The notes below the pieces were generated by a model. The model saw only the letters and a program-made list of their open reading frames with translations. It made no database searches and was not told the DNA's origin. This document shows, piece after piece, positions 25,312 to 32,654 of a DNA stretch of 64,000 nt (the stretch's first letter is position 1; the number at the start of each line of letters is the position of its first letter). This DNA comes from Nocardioides cavernae (GTDB taxonomy: Bacteria; Actinomycetota; Actinomycetes; Propionibacteriales; Nocardioidaceae), in NCBI RefSeq assembly GCF_016907475.1, contig NZ_JAFBCA010000001.1, forward strand, positions 3,472,001-3,536,000. Reading direction: 5' to 3'. The translations under genes were made by a program, and so were the position numbers.

Positions 25312-26613
25312 TCAGGCGCGGCGCTTGCGCCCCCGCGACGGACCGACCAGCCTGGGGCCGGAGAGCCGCGTCTCGAGCCAGCGAGCCTCGCGCCGCAGCG
25401 GCTGTGAGAGGTACTGACCGAGGATGACGCCGGCAGCCAACGCGATCGCCGTCCCCGCGGCTGCGACCAGCTTCGGGAATCCGTCCTCGCCGTCGGCCAG
25501 CAATGCCAGGCCTCGGTAGATGGCGAGTCCGGGCAACAGTGGCACGATCGCCGGCACCACGATGACCAGGGGCGGGACCCGGAACCGCCCCGCGACCGCG
25601 GACGCCAGCCCGATGGCAACCGCAGCGACCGCGGAGGCGAACGTCGCCCCCAGGTCGGCCTGGTCGACGAGCAGCCACGCCGCCTGACCCAGGCCAGCCA
25701 GCATCGCGACGACGACGAGTGCACGCACCGGTGCGTACGAGGCGTACGCGTAGGCCGCGGCCGCCAGGGCGGCGCCGAAGACCATCAGGCCGGCTCGCTG
25801 GGCGCCCACGGCGCCCGGATTCAGGGTTCCGACGTCGACCCCGAGAAGGAGGCCGATGCTGAGCCCGGCGGTGACACCCCCGATGATCCCGGTGGTCGCG
25901 AGGAGTGCGTCCAGCAGTCGCGCGCTCGCGGTGACCGGAAAACCCGTGATCGCGTCCTGCGTCGCACCCATGACACCGATCCCGGCGAGGAGCATCACGA
26001 TGCCGGCGGTGACGACCCGCGAGGGGTTGGCCTCCATCTGGGCCCCGGCCGCTGCAACCGCGATCAGCGTGGCCGTCGCGGCCCCCGCGATCTGCTGGTA
26101 GAAGTCAGGGAAGCGACGCTGCGCCATCAGCCGCTGGATCCGATCGATGGCGCACGCCGCCAGGAACGCCAGGGCCAGCACCACAGGGCGCCCGCCCAGC
26201 GTGATCGCGATCCCGGCTCCCATCACCCCCCAACCCAGCGTGATCGCCCACCGCGGCCGCCGCCCGCCACTGGACACGGCTGCGGCGACTCGATCGCGGG
26301 CCTCCTCCCGCGTGATGTCCTTCGCGATGAGGTCGCGGACGATCAGGTCCACCTCGGTCAGGACGGCGTAGTCGACCTCCCGTCGCGTCACCCGCCGGAC
26401 CTGGATCACCTCGGGAGCGTCGACGCTCGGCTGGTGGCGCAGGATCAGGTCGGTGTAGGTGACGTCGCTCTCCACCCCTCTGATCCCTGACGCACGGGTC
26501 ACGGCGAGCATGGTCGCGGTCACGTCAGCAGCGCCCGCGCCCGACGACAGCAGGATCTCGCCGACCCGCAGGGCGAGGTCGCAGGCCAGGTAGGTCTCGT
26601 TCCGCTCGACCAC
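25312..26613 (-). CDS. thrE: ThrE-family threonine/serine exporter
   Basis: A 433-residue fused exporter. The N-terminal soluble domain (residues ~10-125) carries LALRVGEILLSSGAGAADVT and the region RVTRREVDYAVLTEVDLIV. About ten hydrophobic helices follow, starting near WAITLGWGVMGAGIAITLG, with PPLVIVVPAIVPLLPGLAIYRGL in the second membrane half. This two-half structure matches the actinobacterial ThrE proteins, which use proton motive force to export threonine and serine. GTG/ATG choice at 26613 gives the usual N-terminus. It is divergent from the GlsB-like gene. Confidence 0.9.
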   Translation of the reverse strand: MVERNETYLACDLALRVGEILLSSGAGAADVTATMLAVTRASGIRGVESDVTYTDLILRHQPSVDAPEVIQVRRVTRREVDYAVLTEVDLIVRDLIAKDITREEARDRVAAAVSSGGRRPRWAITLGWGVMGAGIAITLGGRPVVLALAFLAACAIDRIQRLMAQRRFPDFYQQIAGAATATLIAVAAAGAQMEANPSRVVTAGIVMLLAGIGVMGATQDAITGFPVTASARLLDALLATTGIIGGVTAGLSIGLLLGVDVGTLNPGAVGAQRAGLMVFGAALAAAAYAYASYAPVRALVVVAMLAGLGQAAWLLVDQADLGATFASAVAAVAIGLASAVAGRFRVPPLVIVVPAIVPLLPGLAIYRGLALLADGEDGFPKLVAAAGTAIALAAGVILGQYLSQPLRREARWLETRLSGPRLVGPSRGRKRRA

Positions 26614-26736
26614 GTCAGCTCCCTACCCCGCCTCGGCGTGGCGGTCCAGGACGTGTGTCGCCACGCCCTGTGCCCTGGGAAACGCGGCGGACGGCGGACA
26701 GTGCGGGAAGGGCCCGCGAGCCACTACGCTCGCTCC

Positions 26737-27000
26737 ATGTTGATCCTCGCCATCATCCTGTTCGGCATGATCGCCGGCGCCCTGGCACAGATGGTGCTCG
26801 GCCGGTCGATGCGTGACGTGAACTGGACGCTCGCCATCCTGACCGGCCTGATCGGCTCCTTCGTGGGCGGCCTGCTGGTGAGCCTGCTCGCCGGTGACGG
26901 TCTCGACCTCCGCCCCAGCGGCCTGATCGGCTCCTTCGTCGGGGCCCTGCTGCTCACCCTGGCCTGGGGCTGGTACGACAAGCGCCGTGAATCCGCCTGA
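26737..27000 (+). CDS. GlsB/YeaQ/YmgE-family small membrane protein
   Basis: An 87-residue protein with three hydrophobic helices. It carries two copies of the family's glycine motif, GLIGSFVGGLL and GLIGSFVGALL, and ends WYDKRRESA. Family members are called transglycosylase-associated or general stress proteins; no activity is established. ATG 26737 starts directly in the first helix. Codons for the two repeats are nearly identical, suggesting internal duplication. Confidence 0.85.
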   Translation: MLILAIILFGMIAGALAQMVLGRSMRDVNWTLAILTGLIGSFVGGLLVSLLAGDGLDLRPSGLIGSFVGALLLTLAWGWYDKRRESA

Positions 27001-27037
27001 CCGCTCGCGACACCGGGCACGCAGGCCACTGTCGCCG

Positions 27038-27547
27038 TTAATCGGTGGGCCCTGACGGCTCGAGACCGACCGCTGTGCGGAGGAGCGCCGGCCCGTCGGT
27101 GGGAAGGTCCGCCCGCAGCAGGGTGACCTCGCCGCTGACGATCCGCTGCCTCACGGCCGGGACGACGACGGAGAGGTCCGCGGCCCCGGACAGCACCAGC
27201 AGCGCCGACGTGCGCGGGACGAGTCGTTCGGTGACCGCTTCGAGGAGCGCCGGGTCCAGGCCGGTCGCGGCAAGCCGGTCAGCGAAGTCCGGAGGCAGCG
27301 GGTCGCCGCTCTGTGAGTCGCCGATCGCGGAGCGGAGCAGCGCGACGAGGACCGACGGCTCTCGGGCGGTGACCTCCGGCGGGGGCCACAACCGCGTGAC
27401 GCGGGGACGGTGCGCGCCGGGCGCCCAGGAGACGGTGATGGCGTCGATCACCTCGAGGGCTCGGGCCTGTTCGAGCCGTCGGAGCCGCACCGACCCGGCC
27501 GTGGCGCCGAGCGGTGTGCCGTAGCACCACACCGTCAGGGCCGGCAC
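27038..27547 (-). CDS. divergent DUF1269-like protein lacking the membrane hairpin
   Basis: A 169-residue soluble protein from GTG 27547. Its beginning (LTVWCYGTPLGATAG, VIDAITVSWAPG) and end (LVPRTSALLVLSGAADLSVVVP) align by eye with the neighbouring DUF1269 protein, whose matching segments are LTVWKFDTADGADNA and EVTPGTSALFIMTSD. The Gly-rich membrane hairpin between is replaced by a hydrophilic stretch. It is probably a paralogue that lost the membrane anchor. It lies 39 bases downstream of its relative on the same strand, so they are likely co-transcribed. Confidence 0.75.
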   Translation of the reverse strand: MPALTVWCYGTPLGATAGSVRLRRLEQARALEVIDAITVSWAPGAHRPRVTRLWPPPEVTAREPSVLVALLRSAIGDSQSGDPLPPDFADRLAATGLDPALLEAVTERLVPRTSALLVLSGAADLSVVVPAVRQRIVSGEVTLLRADLPTDGPALLRTAVGLEPSGPTD

Positions 27548-27586
27548 GAGGACCGGACCTGACGGTGTGGCACAGGCCGGAGGTGC

Positions 27587-28075
27587 TCAGGCTTCCGCGA
27601 AGACCTCACGAATCGCGCGCTCCTGCTCGTCACTGAGGTTGGTGAAGATCAGCTCCGGCTTCGAGTCGGCAAACGCCTCGTGCACCCGGTCGACCACGAC
27701 GTCCGAGGTCATGATGAACAAGGCGGACGTGCCGGGGGTGACTTCTTCTCGGAGGCGGTTGATGAACTTGTCGTCGATGCCGACGTCGGACAACGAACCT
27801 GCCAGCGCGCCCGACGCCGCGCCGATCGCCGCCCCGAGCAGGGGGACGAAGAAGATCAGTCCGAAGAGCATCCCCCAGAACGCACCGCCGAGCGCTCCGG
27901 CGCCGGCGAGGTTGTTGAGCTGCCTGGTCTGGGGCTTCTTCTTCCCTGCCTCCCATCGGACGGTGGCGGCGTCGTGGATGGTGAGCAGGCGCTGGGCCGC
28001 CATGTCCTTGAGGATGTCCGTCGCATTGTCGGCGCCGTCAGCGGTGTCGAACTTCCAGACGGTGAGCGTTCCCAT
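27587..28075 (-). CDS. DUF1269-type membrane protein
   Basis: A 162-residue protein (MGTLTVWKFDTADGAD). Residues ~60-90 form a hydrophobic Gly/Ala hairpin (GAFWGMLFGLIFFVPLLGAA) typical of DUF1269, followed by DVGIDDKFINRLREEVTPGTSALFIM and a C-terminal ERAIREVF helix. ATG 28075 follows AGGGATCACCC. Function is unknown; the family often sits with stress proteins. It is first of a likely two-gene unit with the divergent paralogue downstream, and follows a PAS-SpoIIE phosphatase gene on the same strand by 100 bases. Confidence 0.82.
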   Translation of the reverse strand: MGTLTVWKFDTADGADNATDILKDMAAQRLLTIHDAATVRWEAGKKKPQTRQLNNLAGAGALGGAFWGMLFGLIFFVPLLGAAIGAASGALAGSLSDVGIDDKFINRLREEVTPGTSALFIMTSDVVVDRVHEAFADSKPELIFTNLSDEQERAIREVFAEA

Positions 28076-28175
28076 GGGTGATCCCTTCGGTGTGGGCAGA
28101 GTACGTCGATCGTCATCTGCCGAGCTCCGTGGCGGCCTCCCCCGGCAAGGGTGAACCGCACCACCCCCCGGGACG

Positions 28176-30017
28176 TCAGGGCGTTGCGTTCGCGGCGGTC
28201 GCGACCCCGCCGTCGTACCTGACCACGAGCATCGCGAGGTCGTCGACGAGCTCCTCGCCGTGGAAGGCGCGGACGGCGTCGAGCACGGCCCCGGCCAGCT
28301 CGTCGGCGGAGAGGTCGCGATGCGCGCGCAGCAGCTCGGCGACCCGCTCGGAGCCGAACTGGTCCCGGCCGCGACGCGCCTCCACCAGGCCGTCGGTGAA
28401 GACGCACAGCGCCTCGCCGGGCATGAGCTCGACCTCGGCGTCGTGCAGCTCGGGATCGTCGAACAGGCCGAGCGCGGTGCCGAGCGTGCCGACCTCCTCG
28501 ACCTGGCCGTCGGTCCGCAGGACCAGCGGCCAGTGGTGGCCAGCCAGGGAGAGGACGATGCGCAGCGGCGCCTCGGGCACGTCGTGCTCGCGGGGTGGTC
28601 GCAGGTGCCCGTGCACGAGCGTGCTGTGCCGTTCGGACTCGGTCTGCGCCTGCAGCACGGCGTTGACCCCGCGCAGCGTCGCCGCGGGCGACAGGGTCGG
28701 GCCGGCGAGGGCGCGGAGCGTGTAGCGGGTCGCCGCGCTGACGGCCGCCGCCTCGGCGCCCTTGCCGCTGACGTCACCGAGCACGAAGGCCCACGTGTCC
28801 CCGTCCAGCGGGAAGACGTCGAGGAAGTCGCCGCCGATCTCGCCGCCGTCGCCCGCCGGGACGTAGCGGCTGGCGAGCGAGCACCCCCGGACGGCCGGCA
28901 GCCTCGTCGGCACCATGCTGGCCTGCAGGGTCGCGGCGACGCGGGAGCGGTCGTCCAGGACCTGCTGGAGGCGCTGCTGGTCGCGGACCCGGTCGGTCAC
29001 CTCGCGGAGCACCACGAGCGCCCCGGCCGTACGACCCGCGATGTCGGTGAGCGGCTGCTGGCTGACGTCGAAGGTCCTCTGGCCGCCGCCGGCCTCGTCG
29101 TCCAGGACGAGCCCGCTCGGGCCGACCTCCGCGATCCCCGAGGTGTCCATCAGGTCGCGCACCCGCCTCCCGACGAGCTCGCCGCGGGTCCTGCCCGCGA
29201 GGGCGACGGCAGCCGGGTTGACGTCGACCACCCGCTCGAACGCATCGAGGACGAAGACGGCGTCGACCATGCTCTCGACCACCGCGCTACGGGCCAGCGG
29301 AGCCAAGTCCACGAGTCGCTCCTCGAACAGGCCCCACACCAGCAGCCCGCCGGTGAGGATGAACGCGAACGGCGTCAGGTCGATGAGCGCGAACCAGCCG
29401 ACCTCGAGGTTGTGCAGGATGTTCGCCGCCCAGGGCAGCAGCGCCGAGCACAGCAGCACCAGGGCCATCCGACGGTAGGTCCGGGCCAGCCGCACCATGC
29501 TGGCGACGAACAGCACCGTCGCGCCGATCAGCAGCAGGTTGTTGTAGGCGAAGATCGCCCAGAACACCGGCCCCGACTCGACGTTCGGAAGGTCCTGGGC
29601 GCCGGATGTCGCGGAGTAGGAGCGCACCAGGTCGTGCGTGGCGGGGACCGCGAGGACCGCCAGCGCGGCAACCGGCGGGATCGCCAGCAGCGCCACCAGG
29701 CGCCGGGTGACCAGGTGGCTCCGGCCGGTGTACTGCAGGACGAAGACCAGCCAGGCGGGCGCGAGCGTGACGATGCCGACGTACTTCAGGTCGCCCCACC
29801 TGCTCCTGACGACCAGCGAGTCGGCGGAGAGCTCCACGGCGTAGGCGGTCCCCCACCACGCCACGGCGACGAGCAGCACCGCCAGGCTCCAACCCAGGGC
29901 CGTGCCGCGACGCCAGGCGACGTACGCCGCCAGCACGGCCAGCACCAGTCCGGCGCCGGCCATCAGGCTCGCGAGCAGCGTCAGCACCCGAAACCTCCCG
30001 CGCTCGGGCTCGTCCAC
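28176..30017 (-). CDS. membrane PAS-SpoIIE (PP2C-type) serine phosphatase
   Basis: A 613-residue signalling protein. Residues ~10-215 contain about seven hydrophobic helices resembling the N-terminal 7TM module of histidine kinases. A PAS domain follows (VFVLDAFERVVDVNPAAVALAGRTRGELVGR, to ~340), then a short coiled linker (RDQQRLQQVLDDRSRVAATLQ). Residues ~365-613 are a SpoIIE/PP2C phosphatase: GGEIGGDFLDVF and LGDVSGKG supply metal-binding Asp/Gly, and FTDGLVEARR closes the site. Such proteins dephosphorylate anti-anti-sigma factors. No partner-switch genes are adjacent, so its partner is elsewhere. GTG 30017 starts it. Confidence 0.87.
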   Translation of the reverse strand: MDEPERGRFRVLTLLASLMAGAGLVLAVLAAYVAWRRGTALGWSLAVLLVAVAWWGTAYAVELSADSLVVRSRWGDLKYVGIVTLAPAWLVFVLQYTGRSHLVTRRLVALLAIPPVAALAVLAVPATHDLVRSYSATSGAQDLPNVESGPVFWAIFAYNNLLLIGATVLFVASMVRLARTYRRMALVLLCSALLPWAANILHNLEVGWFALIDLTPFAFILTGGLLVWGLFEERLVDLAPLARSAVVESMVDAVFVLDAFERVVDVNPAAVALAGRTRGELVGRRVRDLMDTSGIAEVGPSGLVLDDEAGGGQRTFDVSQQPLTDIAGRTAGALVVLREVTDRVRDQQRLQQVLDDRSRVAATLQASMVPTRLPAVRGCSLASRYVPAGDGGEIGGDFLDVFPLDGDTWAFVLGDVSGKGAEAAAVSAATRYTLRALAGPTLSPAATLRGVNAVLQAQTESERHSTLVHGHLRPPREHDVPEAPLRIVLSLAGHHWPLVLRTDGQVEEVGTLGTALGLFDDPELHDAEVELMPGEALCVFTDGLVEARRGRDQFGSERVAELLRAHRDLSADELAGAVLDAVRAFHGEELVDDLAMLVVRYDGGVATAANATP

Positions 30018-30139
30018 GCGCCGTCGCGTGGCCGGACTCCACGCTAACCGCCGCGCTCCGCGGCGTCAGGTGTTCCGGCGGGCTCGTGCCTCCTTCGGGT
30101 GAGGCGCCGCGCGCATGCCTCGCGCAGGCTGGGTCCGAC

Positions 30140-30850
30140 ATGCCACCCACCCCGCCCACCGACCGCGTCGCACCGACCGGCAGGCTCCGCGTCGTCATCA
30201 ACCTCGGCAACCCGGTGCTCGCCCAGGGCACCCACGACGAGCCGAGGGGCGTCACCGTCGCCATCGCCCGCGCCGTCGCGGACTGGCTGGGCGTCCCGCT
30301 CGAGCTGGTGTGCGTCGACGCGGCGCGCGAGGCGTACGCCGCCATCTGCGACGGTCGCGTCGACCTGTGCTTCCTGGCCGACGAGCCGGCACGCGAGGAG
30401 GGTGTCGCCTTCACCGGCCCCTACGTGCTGATCGAGGGCGTCCACGTCACGGACGCGGACTCCCCGCTGCAGTCCTCGACCGAGGTGGACCGCGACGGGA
30501 TCCGCGTGGGCGTTCGCGAGGGGTCGGCGTACGACCTCTTCCTCACCCGCACCCTGGAGCACGCGGAGGTCGTCCGCGCGGCAGAGGCGACCGACGTGTT
30601 CGAGGAGCAGGGGCTCGATGCCGCGGCGGGCGTGCGCCAGCCGATGGAGGACTACGTCGCTGCCACCGGCCGACGCATCCTCGAGCCGGCCTTCATGGAG
30701 ATCCGGCAGTCGGTCGGCCTGCCCCGCACGCTCGACCGCGAGGTCGTCGCGGCCGTGGCGTCGTTCGTCGAGGAGCTCAAGGCCTCCGGCTTCGTGCGCG
30801 ACGAGCTCGCGCGCAGCGGGGTCGAGGCAACGGTGGCTCCACCAGCCTGA
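30140..30850 (+). CDS. solute-binding-fold protein without signal peptide
   Basis: A 236-residue type II periplasmic-binding-protein fold (SBP_bac_3-like): GRLRVVINLGNPVLA, GVTVAIARAVADWLGVPLELV, DGRVDLCFLADEPARE, FTGPYVLIEGVHV, a second lobe with GIRVGVREGSAYDLFLTRTLEHAEVV, and a final helix VAAVASFVEELKASGFV. These are standard for amino-acid-binding proteins, but there is no signal peptide or lipobox and no permease or ATPase gene nearby. It may be a cytosolic sensor or enzyme with this fold. ATG 30140 is chosen; 30086 is an in-frame alternative, also without a signal. Confidence 0.82.
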   Translation: MPPTPPTDRVAPTGRLRVVINLGNPVLAQGTHDEPRGVTVAIARAVADWLGVPLELVCVDAAREAYAAICDGRVDLCFLADEPAREEGVAFTGPYVLIEGVHVTDADSPLQSSTEVDRDGIRVGVREGSAYDLFLTRTLEHAEVVRAAEATDVFEEQGLDAAAGVRQPMEDYVAATGRRILEPAFMEIRQSVGLPRTLDREVVAAVASFVEELKASGFVRDELARSGVEATVAPPA

Positions 30851-30961
30851 GCAGTCACTCGCCGACATCAGGGCCCGACGGACCGCGGGCGACGGACCTT
30901 CGCCTCTCCCGCCGCCCATGAGCGAGTCATAGCGTCGGAGATGACAGCGAAGGACCGCGCC

Positions 30962-31846
30962 ATGGCCACGACATCTCACCCGACAGACACCTCGTCAGGC
31001 GCCGGCCAGCAACTCCGGCACGGACAGCTGACCGCGCGCTCGGTGTGGCGCTTCTTCGCTGCCACCTTCGTCCTGAGCTGGGGCCTCGGGGCGCTCGTGG
31101 TCACCTTCATGGACGAGGTCGAGTCGTGGTTCGGGCCGATGGGCTACACCAACCCGGCCTTCATCCTGATGGTCTACGCCCCCGGCCTCATCGGCGTCTT
31201 CATGGTGTGGCGGCACTACGGGGTCGGCGGGCTGCGGGCGTTCTTCCGCCGGTTCACGCTGTGGCGGATGAACGCCGGCTGGTGGCTGCTGCTGCTCCTC
31301 GGCATGCCGGCCGTCTTCTACGGCGGTGCCGTGGTCGCCGGCACGGCCGACGACTTCCCGTTCGACCCCTGGTACGGGGTGCTGCCTGCCCTGCTGCCGG
31401 CGTTCCTCATCGGACCGATCGAGGAGCTCGGCTGGCGCGGTGTTGCGCTCCCCCTGCTGCAGCGCCGGTTCGCGCCGCTGTGGGCGGGACTCATCCTGGG
31501 GCTCGTGTCCGCGACGTGGCACGCACCGGCGTTCCTCATGTCCGGCACGAAGCAGTCGGCGTGGAGCTTCTGGCCCTACTTCTTCGGGGTGATCGCGATC
31601 GGGCTCATCCTGACCGCCATGTTCAACGCGGCGGGCGGGAGCCTGCTGGTCGCGTTCCTCTTCCACGCGCAGATGAACGGCCCCGCATGGCCCGACGCTC
31701 AACCGTGGGACATGCTCGGATTCGTCGTCGTCGCGGCCGTCGTGGTCTGGGCGAACCGCGCCACGATGCTGAGCAGGCTCAGCGGATCCACGGAGGTCCT
31801 GCTCGTCCCCGACAGCGACCCCCGGCCCCGGGCCGTCAGCGGGTGA
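30962..31846 (+). CDS. CPBP-family intramembrane metalloprotease
   Basis: A 294-residue membrane protein. I prefer ATG 30962 because AAGGA lies 8 bases upstream; ATG 30941 in frame has no usable ribosome site. About eight helices are seen. The CPBP (Abi) motifs are EELGWRGVALPLLQ (EExxxR) and WHAPAF, with a later FHAQMNG providing another His. Family roles include prenyl-protein processing, bacteriocin immunity and membrane-protein control. A second CPBP gene follows 6 bases later, suggesting a pair arising by duplication or joint function. Confidence 0.85.
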   Translation: MATTSHPTDTSSGAGQQLRHGQLTARSVWRFFAATFVLSWGLGALVVTFMDEVESWFGPMGYTNPAFILMVYAPGLIGVFMVWRHYGVGGLRAFFRRFTLWRMNAGWWLLLLLGMPAVFYGGAVVAGTADDFPFDPWYGVLPALLPAFLIGPIEELGWRGVALPLLQRRFAPLWAGLILGLVSATWHAPAFLMSGTKQSAWSFWPYFFGVIAIGLILTAMFNAAGGSLLVAFLFHAQMNGPAWPDAQPWDMLGFVVVAAVVVWANRATMLSRLSGSTEVLLVPDSDPRPRAVSG

Positions 31847-31852
31847 CCGGTG

Positions 31853-32572
31853 ATGGCAGCTCCGCGTACCGCGAGAGGGGAGGCGCCGGACCGAGGGGCG
31901 CGCACCGTTCACGGGAAGGTGCGACGCGACACGGGGTGGCGGCTGGTGGCGGGCGTGGAGGTGGTCGCCGTCGCGATCGCCGTCCTCACCGATCGGTTCA
32001 TCCCGGCCGTGGTCATCGTCGCCATGGCCGCCATCTCCCTGGTGGTGCGTCGGCGCGGTCCCGGCTCGTTGGGACTTCGGCGGGTGGCCCGCCCCTGGCG
32101 CATGGTCGGCGGCATGGCCGCGTTCGCCGGCTTCTGGACGCTGGTGAACGTGGCGCTGCTGATCCCGGTCACCAACCATCTCAGCGGCACGCGCCAGGAC
32201 GTCAGCGCGTTCTCCGACCTCGAGGGCGACGTACGACTGCTGGTGCTGTACCTGGCCGCTTCGTGGGTGCTCGCCGCATTCTGCGAGGAGGTCGCGTTCC
32301 GCGGCTACCTCCTGACCAGGCTCTCCGACGTCCTCGGACCCGGCCGCCTGCAGCGGCTCGTGGGGGTGCTCGGGTCCTCGGTGCTCTTCGGGCTGCTGCA
32401 CACCGAGCAGGGAGTCGTCGGGGTCGTCGCGGCGATGGTGGCCGGTGTGGTCTTCTGCGCGCTCCGCTTCCGCTGTCGAACCCTGTGGGCCCCGATCCTG
32501 GCCCACGGCTTCGACGACACCATCGGGTTCACCTGGTTCTTCCTCTTCGGCCCCTTCTACGGCCTGTGGTGA
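31853..32572 (+). CDS. second CPBP-family intramembrane metalloprotease
   Basis: A 239-residue membrane protein whose start (GTG 31850 or ATG 31853) lies just after the first CPBP stop. Motifs are CEEVAFRGYLLTRL (EExxxR) and FGLLHTE (His), with LAHGFDDTIGF near the end. The N-terminus is positively charged (GKVRRDTGWR) before the first helix. It differs markedly in sequence from its neighbour, so the tandem is not a recent duplication. A long hairpin at 32596-32630 follows. Confidence 0.85.
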   Translation: MAAPRTARGEAPDRGARTVHGKVRRDTGWRLVAGVEVVAVAIAVLTDRFIPAVVIVAMAAISLVVRRRGPGSLGLRRVARPWRMVGGMAAFAGFWTLVNVALLIPVTNHLSGTRQDVSAFSDLEGDVRLLVLYLAASWVLAAFCEEVAFRGYLLTRLSDVLGPGRLQRLVGVLGSSVLFGLLHTEQGVVGVVAAMVAGVVFCALRFRCRTLWAPILAHGFDDTIGFTWFFLFGPFYGLW

Positions 32573-32595
32573 GCGAGAGGTCGTGCCGGGACGAG

Positions 32596-32630
32596 CGCCG
32601 GCCGCCGGGGTGCTCCCCCGGCGGCCGGCG
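32596..32630. terminator. 15-bp stem terminator between convergent genes
   Basis: A perfect 15-bp stem (arms CGCCGGCCGCCGGGG and its complement) around the five-base loop TGCTC, in an 82-base gap between the CPBP gene and the giant ThuA gene. It can act on both strands. No T-run follows on either side. Confidence 0.75.
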
Positions 32631-32654
32631 TCCGTGCTGCGGCCGATGGCCGCG

